From contig CAWCSS010000009.1 in the NCBI GenBank assembly GCA_963798325.1, positions 1,178,001 through 1,242,000 on the forward strand: a stretch of 64,000 nucleotides of DNA, read 5' to 3'. Shown here in pieces: positions 55,033 through 63,557 of the stretch (positions are counted from its first letter, which is position 1; each line of letters begins with the position of its first letter). Source of the stretch: Solirubrobacter sp963798325. GTDB taxonomy: Bacteria; Actinomycetota; Thermoleophilia; Solirubrobacterales; Solirubrobacteraceae. Below the pieces are notes generated by a model. The model made no database searches. It saw only the letters and a list, made by a program, of their open reading frames with translations, and was not told the origin of the DNA. Position numbers and translations under genes: made by a program.

Positions 55033-55404
55033 CTAGATCGAGCGGGCGCTGGAGCGCGCCTCGAGCCCCCAGCTGACGATCCGCTCGGGGTGGATCCGGA
55101 TCAGCGGGGTCGGCATCGCGATCGCCTCGCCGCGGCCGCGGATCTCGATGCCGCGAGGGCGCCACGGGTCGGTGGACGCCAGGTCGTCGATCACGATCGC
55201 CGCCCGTCCGCTGCGGGCCACGTCGCGGAACTTCTTCGTGTGCTCGAGGTCGCTGCCGCCGACGTCGATCGTCTCGCGCACCGCGTTGTAGATCCACGCG
55301 ACGGGGACCACGTGCGGCGTGCCGTCCGCGCCGACGGTCGCGATCCGCCCGAGCTGCCGCCCACCGGCGAGGTAGAGGATCTCGGCCTCCCGGAAGACGT
55401 TCAC
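55033..55404 (-). CDS. PPOX-class F420-dependent oxidoreductase
   Basis: 123 residues, split-barrel F420/flavin protein of the actinobacterial PPOX group. MNVFREAEILYLAGGRQLGR, IATVGADGTPHVVPVAWIYN, TIDVGGSDLEHTKKFRDVAR, STDPWRPRGIEIRGRGEAIA and HPERIVSWGLE all match that group. GTG 55404 gives the family start NVFxEAE; the open frame continues upstream. It would use reduced F420 to reduce an unknown substrate. Confidence 0.85.
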   Translation of the reverse strand: MNVFREAEILYLAGGRQLGRIATVGADGTPHVVPVAWIYNAVRETIDVGGSDLEHTKKFRDVARSGRAAIVIDDLASTDPWRPRGIEIRGRGEAIAMPTPLIRIHPERIVSWGLEARSSARSI

Positions 55405-55600
55405 CGGGGCGTACTTCAGCACGTCCGCGGCCGCTTCACCGCGGGCGGGACGCACAGGCGCGCGCCGGCGACGAACCGCGGAACCCCGGTGACGTGGCCC
55501 GGCGCCGAGGTCCTGACCTCGATCGAGCAGCGCCGTCCGGTGATACGCGGGCCGCGTCGGTGCCTGCCGCCGTGCCCCTGAGCATCAGGCCGGCGAAGCC

Positions 55601-55623
55601 GCCGGCGCTCGGAGAGCGCCGGC
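55601..55623 (-). terminator. Hairpin after MFS transporter gene
   Basis: Perfect 10-bp stem GCCGGCGCTC/GAGCGCCGGC around a 3-nt loop, 8 nt after the MFS stop, without a T-run. The remainder of 55405-55600 shows nothing recognisable. Confidence 0.55.
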
Positions 55624-55631
55624 CTCGCGGA

Positions 55632-57098
55632 TCAGTGAGCGGTCGCGGGCTCCGCCGCGGGGGCGTGAGCGCCCGCGAGCTTGATCGATGGCACGAGCGA
55701 CCCGACGACGACCGCACCGGCGGTGAACACGGCCGCGGCGACCCAGAAGGCGACCGTGTAGCCGTGCACAGTGGCGGCCTGGATCACCTCGGGCGTCGAT
55801 GGGCGCCCGCTCGCGTAGGAGGTCACGGCGCTCGCGAAGATCGAGCTCAGCAGCGCGGTGCCGACCGAGCCGCCGACCTGCTGCATCGTGTTGACCATCG
55901 CCGAGGCCACGCCCGTGTCGGCGCGGTCGACCCCGAAGGTGGCGGTCTGGAAGGCCGGCGGGAAGATGTTGCCCATGCCGACACCCATCAGGATCAGTGC
56001 CGGCAGCACGCCGAAGACGTAGCTGGAGCCGGCGTCCAACTGCGTGAGGTAGAGCATCGCCGCCGCGCCGAGCAGCATGCCGACGACCATGTGCGGGCGC
56101 GGCCCGTTCTTGGCCAGCAGCCGCTGGCTGACGATGTTGGCGGTGGTGATGATCGCGGCCGACAGCGGGAGGAACCCGAGGCCGGTCTGGATCGGTGTGA
56201 AGCCGAGCGTGCGCTGCAGGAAGTACGTGAGGAACAGGAACAGGGCGAACATCGAGATGCCGGCCATGCCGATCGCGGCGTAGGCGCCGCCACGGGTGCG
56301 GTCGGCGACGATGCGCAGCGGCAGCAGCGGGTGCTCCACGCGGCGCTCGACCGCGACGAAGGCGCTGAGCAGCACGACGGCCGCGGTCAGCATCACGATC
56401 GTCACCGGGTGGCCCCACGAGTGGGTCTCGGAGTTCGAGAAGCCGTAGACGAGCGCGAACAGGCCGCTCGTCGCCAGCAGCACGCCGGGGACGTCGATCC
56501 GCGGACGCTGCGGGTGCGCCTGGTTGATCAGCAACCGGAAGGCGAACACGGCGGCCGGCAGGGCGATCAGGAGGTTGACGTACAGGCACCAGCGCCACGA
56601 CAGCGTCTCGGTGAGGATGCCGCCGAGCAGCAGGCCGATGGCGGCGCCGGTGCCGGCGATCGAGCCGAAGATGCCGAACGCCTTGCCGCGCTCGCGCGGA
56701 TCGGTGAACGTGGTCGTCAGCAGCGCGAGCGCCGACGGGGCGAGCATCGCGCCGAAGGCGCCCTGCAGGGCGCGAGCGGCCACGAGCACGCCGAAGGACC
56801 CGGCCGCGCCGCCGATGGCCGACGCGACGGAGAACCCGAGCAGGCCGCCGATGAAGGTCCACTTGCGGCCGAAGAGGTCGCCGACGCGGCCGCCGAGCAG
56901 CAGCAGCGAGCCGAACGTGAGCGCGTAGGCGGTGATGATCCACTGGCGCGAGTCGTCGCTGAAGCCGAGGTCCTGCTGCGCACTGGGCAGCGCGATGTTC
57001 ACGATGGTCGCGTCGAGGATGACCATCAGCTGCGCGACGCCGATGACCGCGAGGACCAGCCAGCGGCGGGAGTGATTTGGATCGGTGTGAGGAGTCAT
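55632..57098 (-). CDS. MFS drug exporter, DHA2 (EmrB/QacA) family
   Basis: 488-residue major-facilitator proton antiporter with 14 predicted segments. Motif D1 in TM1: LMVILDATIVNIALPSAQQD. Motif A: LGGRVGDLFGRKWTF. Motif C region GAAIGLLLGGILTETLSWRW. The C-terminal Ala/Pro tail is cytoplasmic. ATG 57098 lies about 97 bp from the divergent TetR gene, the usual arrangement for an efflux pump under local repression. The substrate is unknown. Confidence 0.92.
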   Translation of the reverse strand: MTPHTDPNHSRRWLVLAVIGVAQLMVILDATIVNIALPSAQQDLGFSDDSRQWIITAYALTFGSLLLLGGRVGDLFGRKWTFIGGLLGFSVASAIGGAAGSFGVLVAARALQGAFGAMLAPSALALLTTTFTDPRERGKAFGIFGSIAGTGAAIGLLLGGILTETLSWRWCLYVNLLIALPAAVFAFRLLINQAHPQRPRIDVPGVLLATSGLFALVYGFSNSETHSWGHPVTIVMLTAAVVLLSAFVAVERRVEHPLLPLRIVADRTRGGAYAAIGMAGISMFALFLFLTYFLQRTLGFTPIQTGLGFLPLSAAIITTANIVSQRLLAKNGPRPHMVVGMLLGAAAMLYLTQLDAGSSYVFGVLPALILMGVGMGNIFPPAFQTATFGVDRADTGVASAMVNTMQQVGGSVGTALLSSIFASAVTSYASGRPSTPEVIQAATVHGYTVAFWVAAAVFTAGAVVVGSLVPSIKLAGAHAPAAEPATAH

Positions 57099-57127
57099 CT
57101 TTTGGGGAGGAGAAGTGGAAGGGACTA

Positions 57128-57172
57128 TTCCGGTTATCGACCAGAGTAGCGGAACCGGAAGACATGTTTCCG
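57128..57172. promoter_or_regulatory. TetR-type operator cluster between MFS and TetR genes
   Basis: Three related half-sites: TTCCGGTT (57128-57135), its inverse AACCGGAA (57153-57160), and TTCCG (57168-57172), which forms CGGAA-N7-TTCCG with the middle one. Probably the binding region of the divergent TetR protein. Confidence 0.6.
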
Positions 57173-57195
57173 TTTCTTGTATCCTGAGTGACCCG

Positions 57196-57837
57196 ATGAC
57201 CGCCGTCCGTCCCCTGCGCGCCGACGCCGAGCGCAACCGCCTCCGCATCGTCGAGGCGGCGAAGACCCTGTTCGCCGAGCGCGGCGTCGACGTCGCGGTC
57301 GAGGACATCGCGGCTGAGGCGGGCGTCGGGATCGGGACCTTCTACCGGCGCTTCCCGGACCGCGAGTCGCTGGTCGACGCGGTCTTCGAGAGCAAGCTCG
57401 AGCGCGTCATCCAGGCCGCGCGCGACGCCGCGGCGATCGAGGATCCGTGGGAGGCGTTCAGGACCTACGTCCTGACCGTCGCCCGCATGCACGCGCGCGA
57501 CCGCGGCCTCAAGGACGTCCTGCTCTGCAGCCACCGCGGCCACGAGCGCCTCGCCGGCTTCCGCCGGCTCATCCGGCCCCTGGCCGTGGAGCTCCTCGAG
57601 CGCGCGCAGGCCTCCGGCGCCCTGCGCGAGGACGTCAGCTCCTTCGACGTCCCGATGATCCACCAGGCGGTCAGCGCCATCGCCGAGATGACGCGGGACG
57701 TCTCGCCCGAGTACTTCGAGCGCACGCTGACCCTGTTCATCGACGGACTCGCGCGCGAGCGCACCGGCACGACGCCGATGCCGGCACCGCCGCTCGAGGA
57801 CGACGAGTTCACCGCGATCATGAGCCGCCGTCGCTAG
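57196..57837 (+). CDS. TetR-family regulator of MFS exporter
   Basis: 213 residues. Helix-turn-helix: RNRLRIVEAAKTLFAERGVD, VAVEDIAAEAGVGIGTFYRR, FPDRESLVDAVFESKLE. C-terminal domain of the type found with drug exporters (ALREDVSSFDVPMIHQAVSA). ATG 57196 begins just before the conserved part. Divergent from the exporter with operator-like repeats between. Followed after 38 bp by a convergent gene. Confidence 0.92.
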   Translation: MTAVRPLRADAERNRLRIVEAAKTLFAERGVDVAVEDIAAEAGVGIGTFYRRFPDRESLVDAVFESKLERVIQAARDAAAIEDPWEAFRTYVLTVARMHARDRGLKDVLLCSHRGHERLAGFRRLIRPLAVELLERAQASGALREDVSSFDVPMIHQAVSAIAEMTRDVSPEYFERTLTLFIDGLARERTGTTPMPAPPLEDDEFTAIMSRRR

Positions 57838-57875
57838 AGCCACGGCGTGATCGCTCGCACCGGGCGATCTCGTGC

Positions 57876-58364
57876 TCAGTCGGCCGCTGAACGCCGCCCG
57901 CGCGCACCGCGGCGGGGCCGTTCGCGATCACGCGAGACGTGCGCCGTCCAGACCTGCCCGTCCCAGTAGCGGTTGCGGGCAGGCTGGTGCGGATCGGGGT
58001 ACCAACCGGGCTCTTGGCCCGGGGGCGCCGGCAGCGGCTCTGGCTCCGCCGGCCGTGGGGTGGGTTCCGGCTCAGGGTCGGCCGTGAGCTCCGGTTCAGG
58101 GTCGGGCAGCGCAGGGACTTCCGGCGCGGCGGCGGAAGCCCGCGATCGCCCGGCCAGCCGGATCGCGCGCAGCAGCAGGGCGCGGAGGGCGAGCCCGAGC
58201 GCGCCGACCAAGCCGCCCAGGCCGAACCCGGCCACCGCCAGCGACACCGCGACCACCGGCTCGTCGGGGTCGATTTGCCGCCCGGCCCACGCGCCCGCGG
58301 CGGCACCACAGGCGGCGAGCACCAGGACGATGACGAACCAGCGACCCCGTCCCGCGCTGCTCAT
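57876..58364 (-). CDS. DUF2510 membrane protein
   Basis: 162 residues. Two N-terminal hydrophobic segments (WFVIVLVLAACGAAAGAWAG, VSLAVAGFGLGGLVGALGLA), a Pro/Glu-rich linker (PDPEPELTADPEPEPTPRP) and a C-terminal DUF2510 module, PGWYPDPHQPARNRYWDGQV. DUF2510 is a short Trp-rich domain of unknown role common in actinobacterial membrane proteins. ATG 58364 precedes the first segment. Confidence 0.75.
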   Translation of the reverse strand: MSSAGRGRWFVIVLVLAACGAAAGAWAGRQIDPDEPVVAVSLAVAGFGLGGLVGALGLALRALLLRAIRLAGRSRASAAAPEVPALPDPEPELTADPEPEPTPRPAEPEPLPAPPGQEPGWYPDPHQPARNRYWDGQVWTAHVSRDRERPRRGARGRRSAAD

Positions 58365-58430
58365 CCCGCCGCTCACGACCGCACGAGCATACGCATCGCG
58401 GCGGCGCACCGGCGCCCACCGATCGTCCGA

Positions 58431-60179
58431 TCAGCGGCGCGCGCCCAGCCGGGCGGACACGCGGATCGTGCGCCCGGCGCCGGCCGCGGAGACGCCGTCG
58501 ATCGTGGGCACGAAGACCCGGTAGCGCGACGTCCGGTGCATCCGGATGCGGCGGCTGAAGACCGAATACGACGTTGCCTCGCCGGCCGTGACGCCGCGCG
58601 CGATCGTGGCCCATCGGCCGTTCGTGCGGCGCTGGATCGCGAAGGGCGTGCCCGCGCGTGCGCGCTCCACCCAGCCCGTGAAGCGGACGACGCGCTCGCG
58701 CCCGACGCGTGTGCTGCTCACGCGCGTCCTGACGCGCACCGCGACCGGGAGGGTGACGCTCGGATCGACCGGGGCGACGGGCGGACCCGGCGTCTCCGCG
58801 GTCGGAGCGTCGACGGGCGGGAGCGGCGGAGAGGCCGCCGCGAGGACGGGGGCCGTGGCGGCGCTGGCGGCGTCGGTGGAGCCGGCGCCGTTCGTCGCCC
58901 TCGCGACGCAGCGCAGCAGGTTGCCGGCGTCCGCGGCGACCGGCGTGTAGGTCAGTGCATTCGCGCCGGCGACGTCGGTCCAGGCTCCGCCGGGCGGCAC
59001 GCTGGACTGCCAGCGATGTCCGACGGCGGGGGCGACGCCCGTCCAGACGACACCGGCGTCCGAGCAGCGCAGCGCCGGGTCCTGGCCGACCCGGGCCGGC
59101 CCGTTCTCGATCGTCGGTGCGGCACCGGCGTTCGCGGGCGGCGGCTGGGGCGCGGCCGTGTAGGCGTTGCCGCCGTTGTCGGTCGCGACGCAGAAGGTCG
59201 TCTCGGGGCACGAGATCGCGTTCAACGGGGGTGTCCCGGTGGTGCCGGTGATCAGGGCAGGCGCGGTCCACGTGGCTCCGCCGTCGGTGCTCTGGATCTG
59301 ATACCCGCCGGCGTCCACCGCGGCGCAGAAGGTCGTGGCGGCCGGCGAGCCCGGGACGCAGGCGACCGACGTGAGCCGGCGACCCGGGTCGGCGTTGACG
59401 GCGGTCCAGTCCGCCCCGCCGAGCACCCCGCCGCGGAAGAAGAACGCCTGGCCCGCACTGTCGACGGCGACGCAGGCGGTCGAGGACGTGCAGGACACGG
59501 ACGTCAGCCCGGACGCCCCGGCGATGACTCCGTCCGGCCGGTTCCCCGGAAGGAACGTCACGCCGCCGTTGCTCGACACGAACGCGGCGTCGCTGGAATC
59601 GACCACGACGCAGAAGCCGGTGGTCGCGTCGGCTCCCGGTGCGCAGGACACCGCGTTGATCTGCCCCGGGTAGTTGACCCCCGAGTTGTTCTGGATCTCC
59701 CAGGTGACGCCCCCGTCGAGGGTTCGCGGGGTCGTCGTGTAGCCCGACCCGGAGAAGCAGAACGAGGCGGACGTGCAGGACACCGCGTTGATGGCGGTGG
59801 CCGAGCCGCCGGAGGGCGCGACCCGCGCACCCCAGGACCCGTTGGTGTAGCTCATGGCGCGCCACCCCGAATCCACGACGGCGCAGAACGCCGGCGTGGC
59901 ACAGGACACCGCGCGCGGCGCGGCCATGTTGGTCCCGGTCACCGGCCAGGTCGCGCCGGCGGGATCGGAGGTGAGCAGGCGCCCGCCGTCGTCGACGGCC
60001 GCGCAGAAGGTCGTGGTCGGGCACGAGAGGCCGGTGATCGCTCCCAGCGTGTCCACGCGAACCGGCGCCGACCATTCAAGCGGCGCCGCAGACGCGACCG
60101 ACGCACCTCCCAGAGCAGCGATGACCGCCAGCGTCGCGGTTGCGACCATGGCGCAGGACCTGCTCCCAGGAAGGGACAT
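58431..60179 (-). CDS. Secreted seven-repeat Cys-pair propeller protein
   Basis: 582 residues. Signal peptide with core AMVATATLAVIAALGGASVA. Then seven repeats, each with a Cys pair, for example SCPTTTFCAAVD, SCATPAFCAVVD, SCTSSTACVAVD and SCPETTFCVATD, interleaved with DGGxTW-like (BNR/Asp-box) segments such as DGGATWTAP. This suggests a seven-bladed propeller with a disulfide per blade. An Ig-like module (ARVGQDPALRCSDAGVVWTG), a Pro linker and a C-terminal beta domain follow. No enzyme activity can be assigned. ATG 60179 chosen because the signal peptide starts there. Confidence 0.78.
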   Translation of the reverse strand: MSLPGSRSCAMVATATLAVIAALGGASVASAAPLEWSAPVRVDTLGAITGLSCPTTTFCAAVDDGGRLLTSDPAGATWPVTGTNMAAPRAVSCATPAFCAVVDSGWRAMSYTNGSWGARVAPSGGSATAINAVSCTSASFCFSGSGYTTTPRTLDGGVTWEIQNNSGVNYPGQINAVSCAPGADATTGFCVVVDSSDAAFVSSNGGVTFLPGNRPDGVIAGASGLTSVSCTSSTACVAVDSAGQAFFFRGGVLGGADWTAVNADPGRRLTSVACVPGSPAATTFCAAVDAGGYQIQSTDGGATWTAPALITGTTGTPPLNAISCPETTFCVATDNGGNAYTAAPQPPPANAGAAPTIENGPARVGQDPALRCSDAGVVWTGVAPAVGHRWQSSVPPGGAWTDVAGANALTYTPVAADAGNLLRCVARATNGAGSTDAASAATAPVLAAASPPLPPVDAPTAETPGPPVAPVDPSVTLPVAVRVRTRVSSTRVGRERVVRFTGWVERARAGTPFAIQRRTNGRWATIARGVTAGEATSYSVFSRRIRMHRTSRYRVFVPTIDGVSAAGAGRTIRVSARLGARR

Positions 60180-60281
60180 ATCGGGTCTCCAAGACCGTGA
60201 GGACGGCACCGCCGGCGCCGCGTGGGCGACGCACTCGGGTCATCGGTCCGTTCGACCGCGGACTTGAGCCTCGTGCGCGCC

Positions 60282-61487
60282 TCATGACGTCCTGATGTGG
60301 TGGACGCCGCGCTTGACCGTCAGATACGCGTGGTAGGAGCCGAAGCGTGCCGACTGGCGCAGGTGCCTGGCCTCCGTCCTGGTCAGCCTGAAGCGCACGG
60401 CGGCGCGTGCGCCGGGCGCGGCCTTCAGGGCGGCCGTCGCCAGCACGTCACCCGAGGCCAGGTTCAGCGTGCCGCGGCAGCCGTTGCGACAGCGGACGGC
60501 GACCGTGATGGTGCGGTTGCGCGCCAGGCGCAGCGTGCCCGTGATCACCTCGACCGGACACCCGTCGACCGCGGCGGACCGGGTGAGCGCGACGGCGCGG
60601 ACCCGCACCGCACCGGTGCACGACGCGCCCGCGACGGTCAATGTCGAGTTCGCGAGCGAGAGCGCCCGCTTGGCCCCGAGCCCCGGGACCACGATCCTCG
60701 ACGTGCCCTGCGCCGACGTCATCGACAGATCGCCGGAGAACACCCGGTCCCCCGCGAACAAGGCCGGCTCCGCCCACGCCGGGTGCAGGACCACCGGCGG
60801 CGCCGTGCCGCCGGTCCGGTAGAGGGCTGTGCCGAGGATGATCGACCCGTCGGCCTGCAGCCACAGCCCGCCCGATCCCGCCGGCGCCGGCACGGTGTAG
60901 GCGCCGCCGCCGATCAGGTCGAGCACGCGGACGCCGTCCGCGTGCGCGTAGCTCAACCAGCTCCCCGCGCCACGCAGCGGCAGCCTCCCCTCGGCGTCGA
61001 ACGTCCCGTCGACGCCACGGATACCGGGATGGCAGGCGTCGGCGAAGAACGGGCGGCCGGCCGCCAGCGCGACCTGCGCCGCGGGCGCGGCGACGTCGTC
61101 GGCCGAGCACGTCGCGACGACCGTCGGCGCGCCCTCGAGCGTGCCCGTGATCACCTGCTGCTCCTGGGACAGATCGGTCTCGCAGACGCCGCAGTTCTCG
61201 CCGCTGGTGTCGACGCCGGTCACGGCGCTGAAGGCCACGACGTAGGTCGTGCCGTCAAACGCCACCGATGGGCTCCCGCCGGGCGTCCGTACCGTCCCGA
61301 GCGCCCGCACCGCGCCGCCCGCCGTTGGCCGCGTGCGCAGGGTGACCGTGCCGTGGACGGACGGGCTCGCCCAGAACAACTGGCCGGCGGCCTCGCTGAC
61401 CGTCGCGAGGTCGGCGCTCGGCAGCGCCGGCGCACCTGGGGCGAGCATGGCGGCCGCGGCGGCCACGGTGCTGAGGATGAGCTGCAT
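60282..61487 (-). CDS. Secreted protein of unknown function
   Basis: 401 residues. Short signal peptide (LILSTVAAAAAMLAPGAPA). The middle is beta-rich with two Cys in ENCGVCETD, and the C-terminal about 90 residues (VAVRCRNGCRGTLNLASGDV, AAVRFRLTRTEARHLRQS) look like the bacterial surface beta domain also seen at the end of the previous secreted protein. It is upstream of that gene on the same strand with a 102-bp gap. Function unknown. Confidence 0.65.
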   Translation of the reverse strand: MQLILSTVAAAAAMLAPGAPALPSADLATVSEAAGQLFWASPSVHGTVTLRTRPTAGGAVRALGTVRTPGGSPSVAFDGTTYVVAFSAVTGVDTSGENCGVCETDLSQEQQVITGTLEGAPTVVATCSADDVAAPAAQVALAAGRPFFADACHPGIRGVDGTFDAEGRLPLRGAGSWLSYAHADGVRVLDLIGGGAYTVPAPAGSGGLWLQADGSIILGTALYRTGGTAPPVVLHPAWAEPALFAGDRVFSGDLSMTSAQGTSRIVVPGLGAKRALSLANSTLTVAGASCTGAVRVRAVALTRSAAVDGCPVEVITGTLRLARNRTITVAVRCRNGCRGTLNLASGDVLATAALKAAPGARAAVRFRLTRTEARHLRQSARFGSYHAYLTVKRGVHHIRTS

Positions 61488-61733
61488 CGCCGGCGACTAT
61501 CCCGCGATCGCGGCGCCGGCACATCGGGGTGCCCCCTGAACCCGCACCCTGAATGGGCTCCCGCACGCCTCCGGCTGGATGCGAACCGACGAGCCGCGGG
61601 CTCGCGCCCGCGCGTCCATGATCAGGTCGTCCGGACGCCAGGATGGTCAGGCCGCCTGCCGGTCGCGAAAGCGTGGCGCGCAGCCGCTCCGCGTCGGCCC
61701 GAGGCGAGGGTCTGGCCATGTACTGTCGGCGCC

Positions 61734-62075
61734 GTGTTCCCCGAACCGCCGGCGTTCTCCGTGCGAACCGTCGACGCGGACGAGGTTTGCACCGTCGAGC
61801 TGGCGGGCGAGATCGATCTTGCGGCTTCGACGAGCGTCAACCTCGCATTCGAAGTCATCCTCGACCGCGGCCGGCTCCCGGCGGTCGTCCACGTCGACCT
61901 GCTCGGCGTGACCTTCATGGACTCGCTGGGCATCAGCATCCTGCTCTCCGCCCGTCGCCGGGCGACGACGGCGGGGTGCCGCTTCGCCGTGACCTCGTCA
62001 TCGCCGGTGATCGTGAGGCTGCTGGAGGTCACCGGTCTCACCGCGCTGCTCACCGGCGAAGGCGACGTCCCCTGA
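61734..62075 (+). CDS. STAS-domain anti-sigma-factor antagonist
   Basis: 113 residues. VCTVELAGEIDLAASTSVNL, VVHVDLLGVTFMDSLGISIL, LSARRRATTAGCRFAVTSSS and a C-terminal LEVTGLTALL helix. The phosphoacceptor Ser is in MDSLG. GTG 61734 gives MFPEPPAFSV. The preceding gap 61488-61733 shows no clear feature. Partner kinase not in the window. Confidence 0.86.
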   Translation: MFPEPPAFSVRTVDADEVCTVELAGEIDLAASTSVNLAFEVILDRGRLPAVVHVDLLGVTFMDSLGISILLSARRRATTAGCRFAVTSSSPVIVRLLEVTGLTALLTGEGDVP

Positions 62076-62150
62076 TCGACGGGCACACGCGCCGGAACTT
62101 CATCCGTTGGAGGTGATGCCTTCTCGCGGCTCAGCTTCGAGACTCTGGTC

Positions 62151-63365
62151 ATGTGGCTCGCGACGATCCATGCCGACGCGGGGTCGTTCATGGCGATCGC
62201 CGCGACCGGCGCGGTCGCAGGGACCTTCGCCGCGCTGCTGACCGGGCGCGGGCTCTTGATTCCCACGGTCGTCGCCGAGTTGCTGCTGGGCGTGATCATC
62301 GGACCCCAGGTCCTCGGACTCGACGTGACCGAGACGATGTTGTTCTTCGCCGACCTCGGGCTCGGCATGCTGTTCTTCTTCGCCGGCTACGAGATCGACC
62401 TGCACCGCATCAGCGGGTTGCCGTTGCGTCTGGGCATCGCGGGCTGGATCGCCTCGCTCGTGCTCGCCTACGCGATCGGCGGCGTGCTGGCCGCGGCGGG
62501 GATCGTCCTCTCGCTGCTCTACACCGGTTCGGCGCTGGCGACGACGGCGATCGGGACGCTGATCCCGGTGCTCTCGGACAACGGCGAGATGAAGACGCGG
62601 TTCGGGACCTATCTGCTCGCGGCCGGCGCGGTGGGCGAGTTCGGGCCGATCCTGCTGCTCACGCTCGTGCTCTCCACCGCGGGCACCGTGCACGAGGCGG
62701 CCATCCTGGTCAGCTTCGTCCTGCTCGCGGTGGCGGTCGCGGTCGTGGCGGTCCGCTCGTCGTCGCGCACGCTCCCGCTGATCGTGCAGACGATCGAGAA
62801 GAGCTCTCAGCTGGCGGTGCGCTGGATCGTGGTGCTGGTCTTCGCGCTCGCGCTGCTCGCCTCCGAGCTCGGGCTCGACCTGCTCCTCGGCGGGTTCGCG
62901 GCCGGCCTGATCACGCGCCAGGTGCTCAAGAAGACCGAGGTCCCCGGATTCGACTCCAAGCTGACCGCCGTCGCCTTCGGCGTCTTCATCCCCTTCTTCT
63001 TCGTCGTCAGCGGCATGCAACTCGACATCGATGCGCTGTTCGGCTCGATCGGCGGCGTGCTCAAGATGCTGCTGTTCTTCGGGCTGTTCCTCGTCGTCCG
63101 CGGAGGCCCCGCGCTGCTGATCTACCGCGACCTGTTCAACCGCCGTGACCGCTTCGCCATGGCGTTCTTCACCTCCACGCAACTGCCGCTGGTGCTCGCG
63201 ATCACCACGATCGCGCAACGGACCGGCCACATGCACTCGACGACCGCGGCCTCGCTGGTCGGCGCGGCGGTGCTCTCGACGCTGATCTTCCCGCTCCTGG
63301 GACTCAAACTGCGCCACCCGCTCGTCGTCCGAGAATCCGCGCAGGAGCCGGTCGCGGTCGGCTGA
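62151..63365 (+). CDS. Monovalent cation:proton antiporter, CPA2/KefB type
   Basis: 404 residues, about 12 membrane segments, Na+/H+ exchanger fold. TVVAELLLGVIIGPQVLGLD, LFFFAGYEIDLHRI, SLLYTGSALATTAIGTLIPV, AAGAVGEFGPILLLTLVLST, GFAAGLITRQVLKKTEVPGF and VFIPFFFVVSGMQLDIDAL are recognisable. No TrkA-N/RCK regulatory domain follows, so it is the short form. Together with the next gene it forms a pH or ion-homeostasis pair. Confidence 0.88.
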   Translation: MWLATIHADAGSFMAIAATGAVAGTFAALLTGRGLLIPTVVAELLLGVIIGPQVLGLDVTETMLFFADLGLGMLFFFAGYEIDLHRISGLPLRLGIAGWIASLVLAYAIGGVLAAAGIVLSLLYTGSALATTAIGTLIPVLSDNGEMKTRFGTYLLAAGAVGEFGPILLLTLVLSTAGTVHEAAILVSFVLLAVAVAVVAVRSSSRTLPLIVQTIEKSSQLAVRWIVVLVFALALLASELGLDLLLGGFAAGLITRQVLKKTEVPGFDSKLTAVAFGVFIPFFFVVSGMQLDIDALFGSIGGVLKMLLFFGLFLVVRGGPALLIYRDLFNRRDRFAMAFFTSTQLPLVLAITTIAQRTGHMHSTTAASLVGAAVLSTLIFPLLGLKLRHPLVVRESAQEPVAVG

Positions 63366-63557
63366 GGGAGGCGGCTAGCGCGCCCGGGAGGTGCGGCAGC
63401 GCCCCCGCGCCACACGGTTTCGCGTACGGGCATGCTGCCCACGCGCAGCGGCGATTCTGATCCGGGTGGGCGGCCGCGGACCCGGTCCGGCGAGGCGGGC
63501 GCGACCAGCTAGGGTGGGTCCTGGTGTGCCGGGAAGCCTGGTCGGCGTGGCCTGCCC

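Noticed and set aside
55494..57149. Plus-strand frame opposite the MFS exporter
   Set aside because: Glu/Arg/Asp/Gln-rich shadow of membrane-protein codons.
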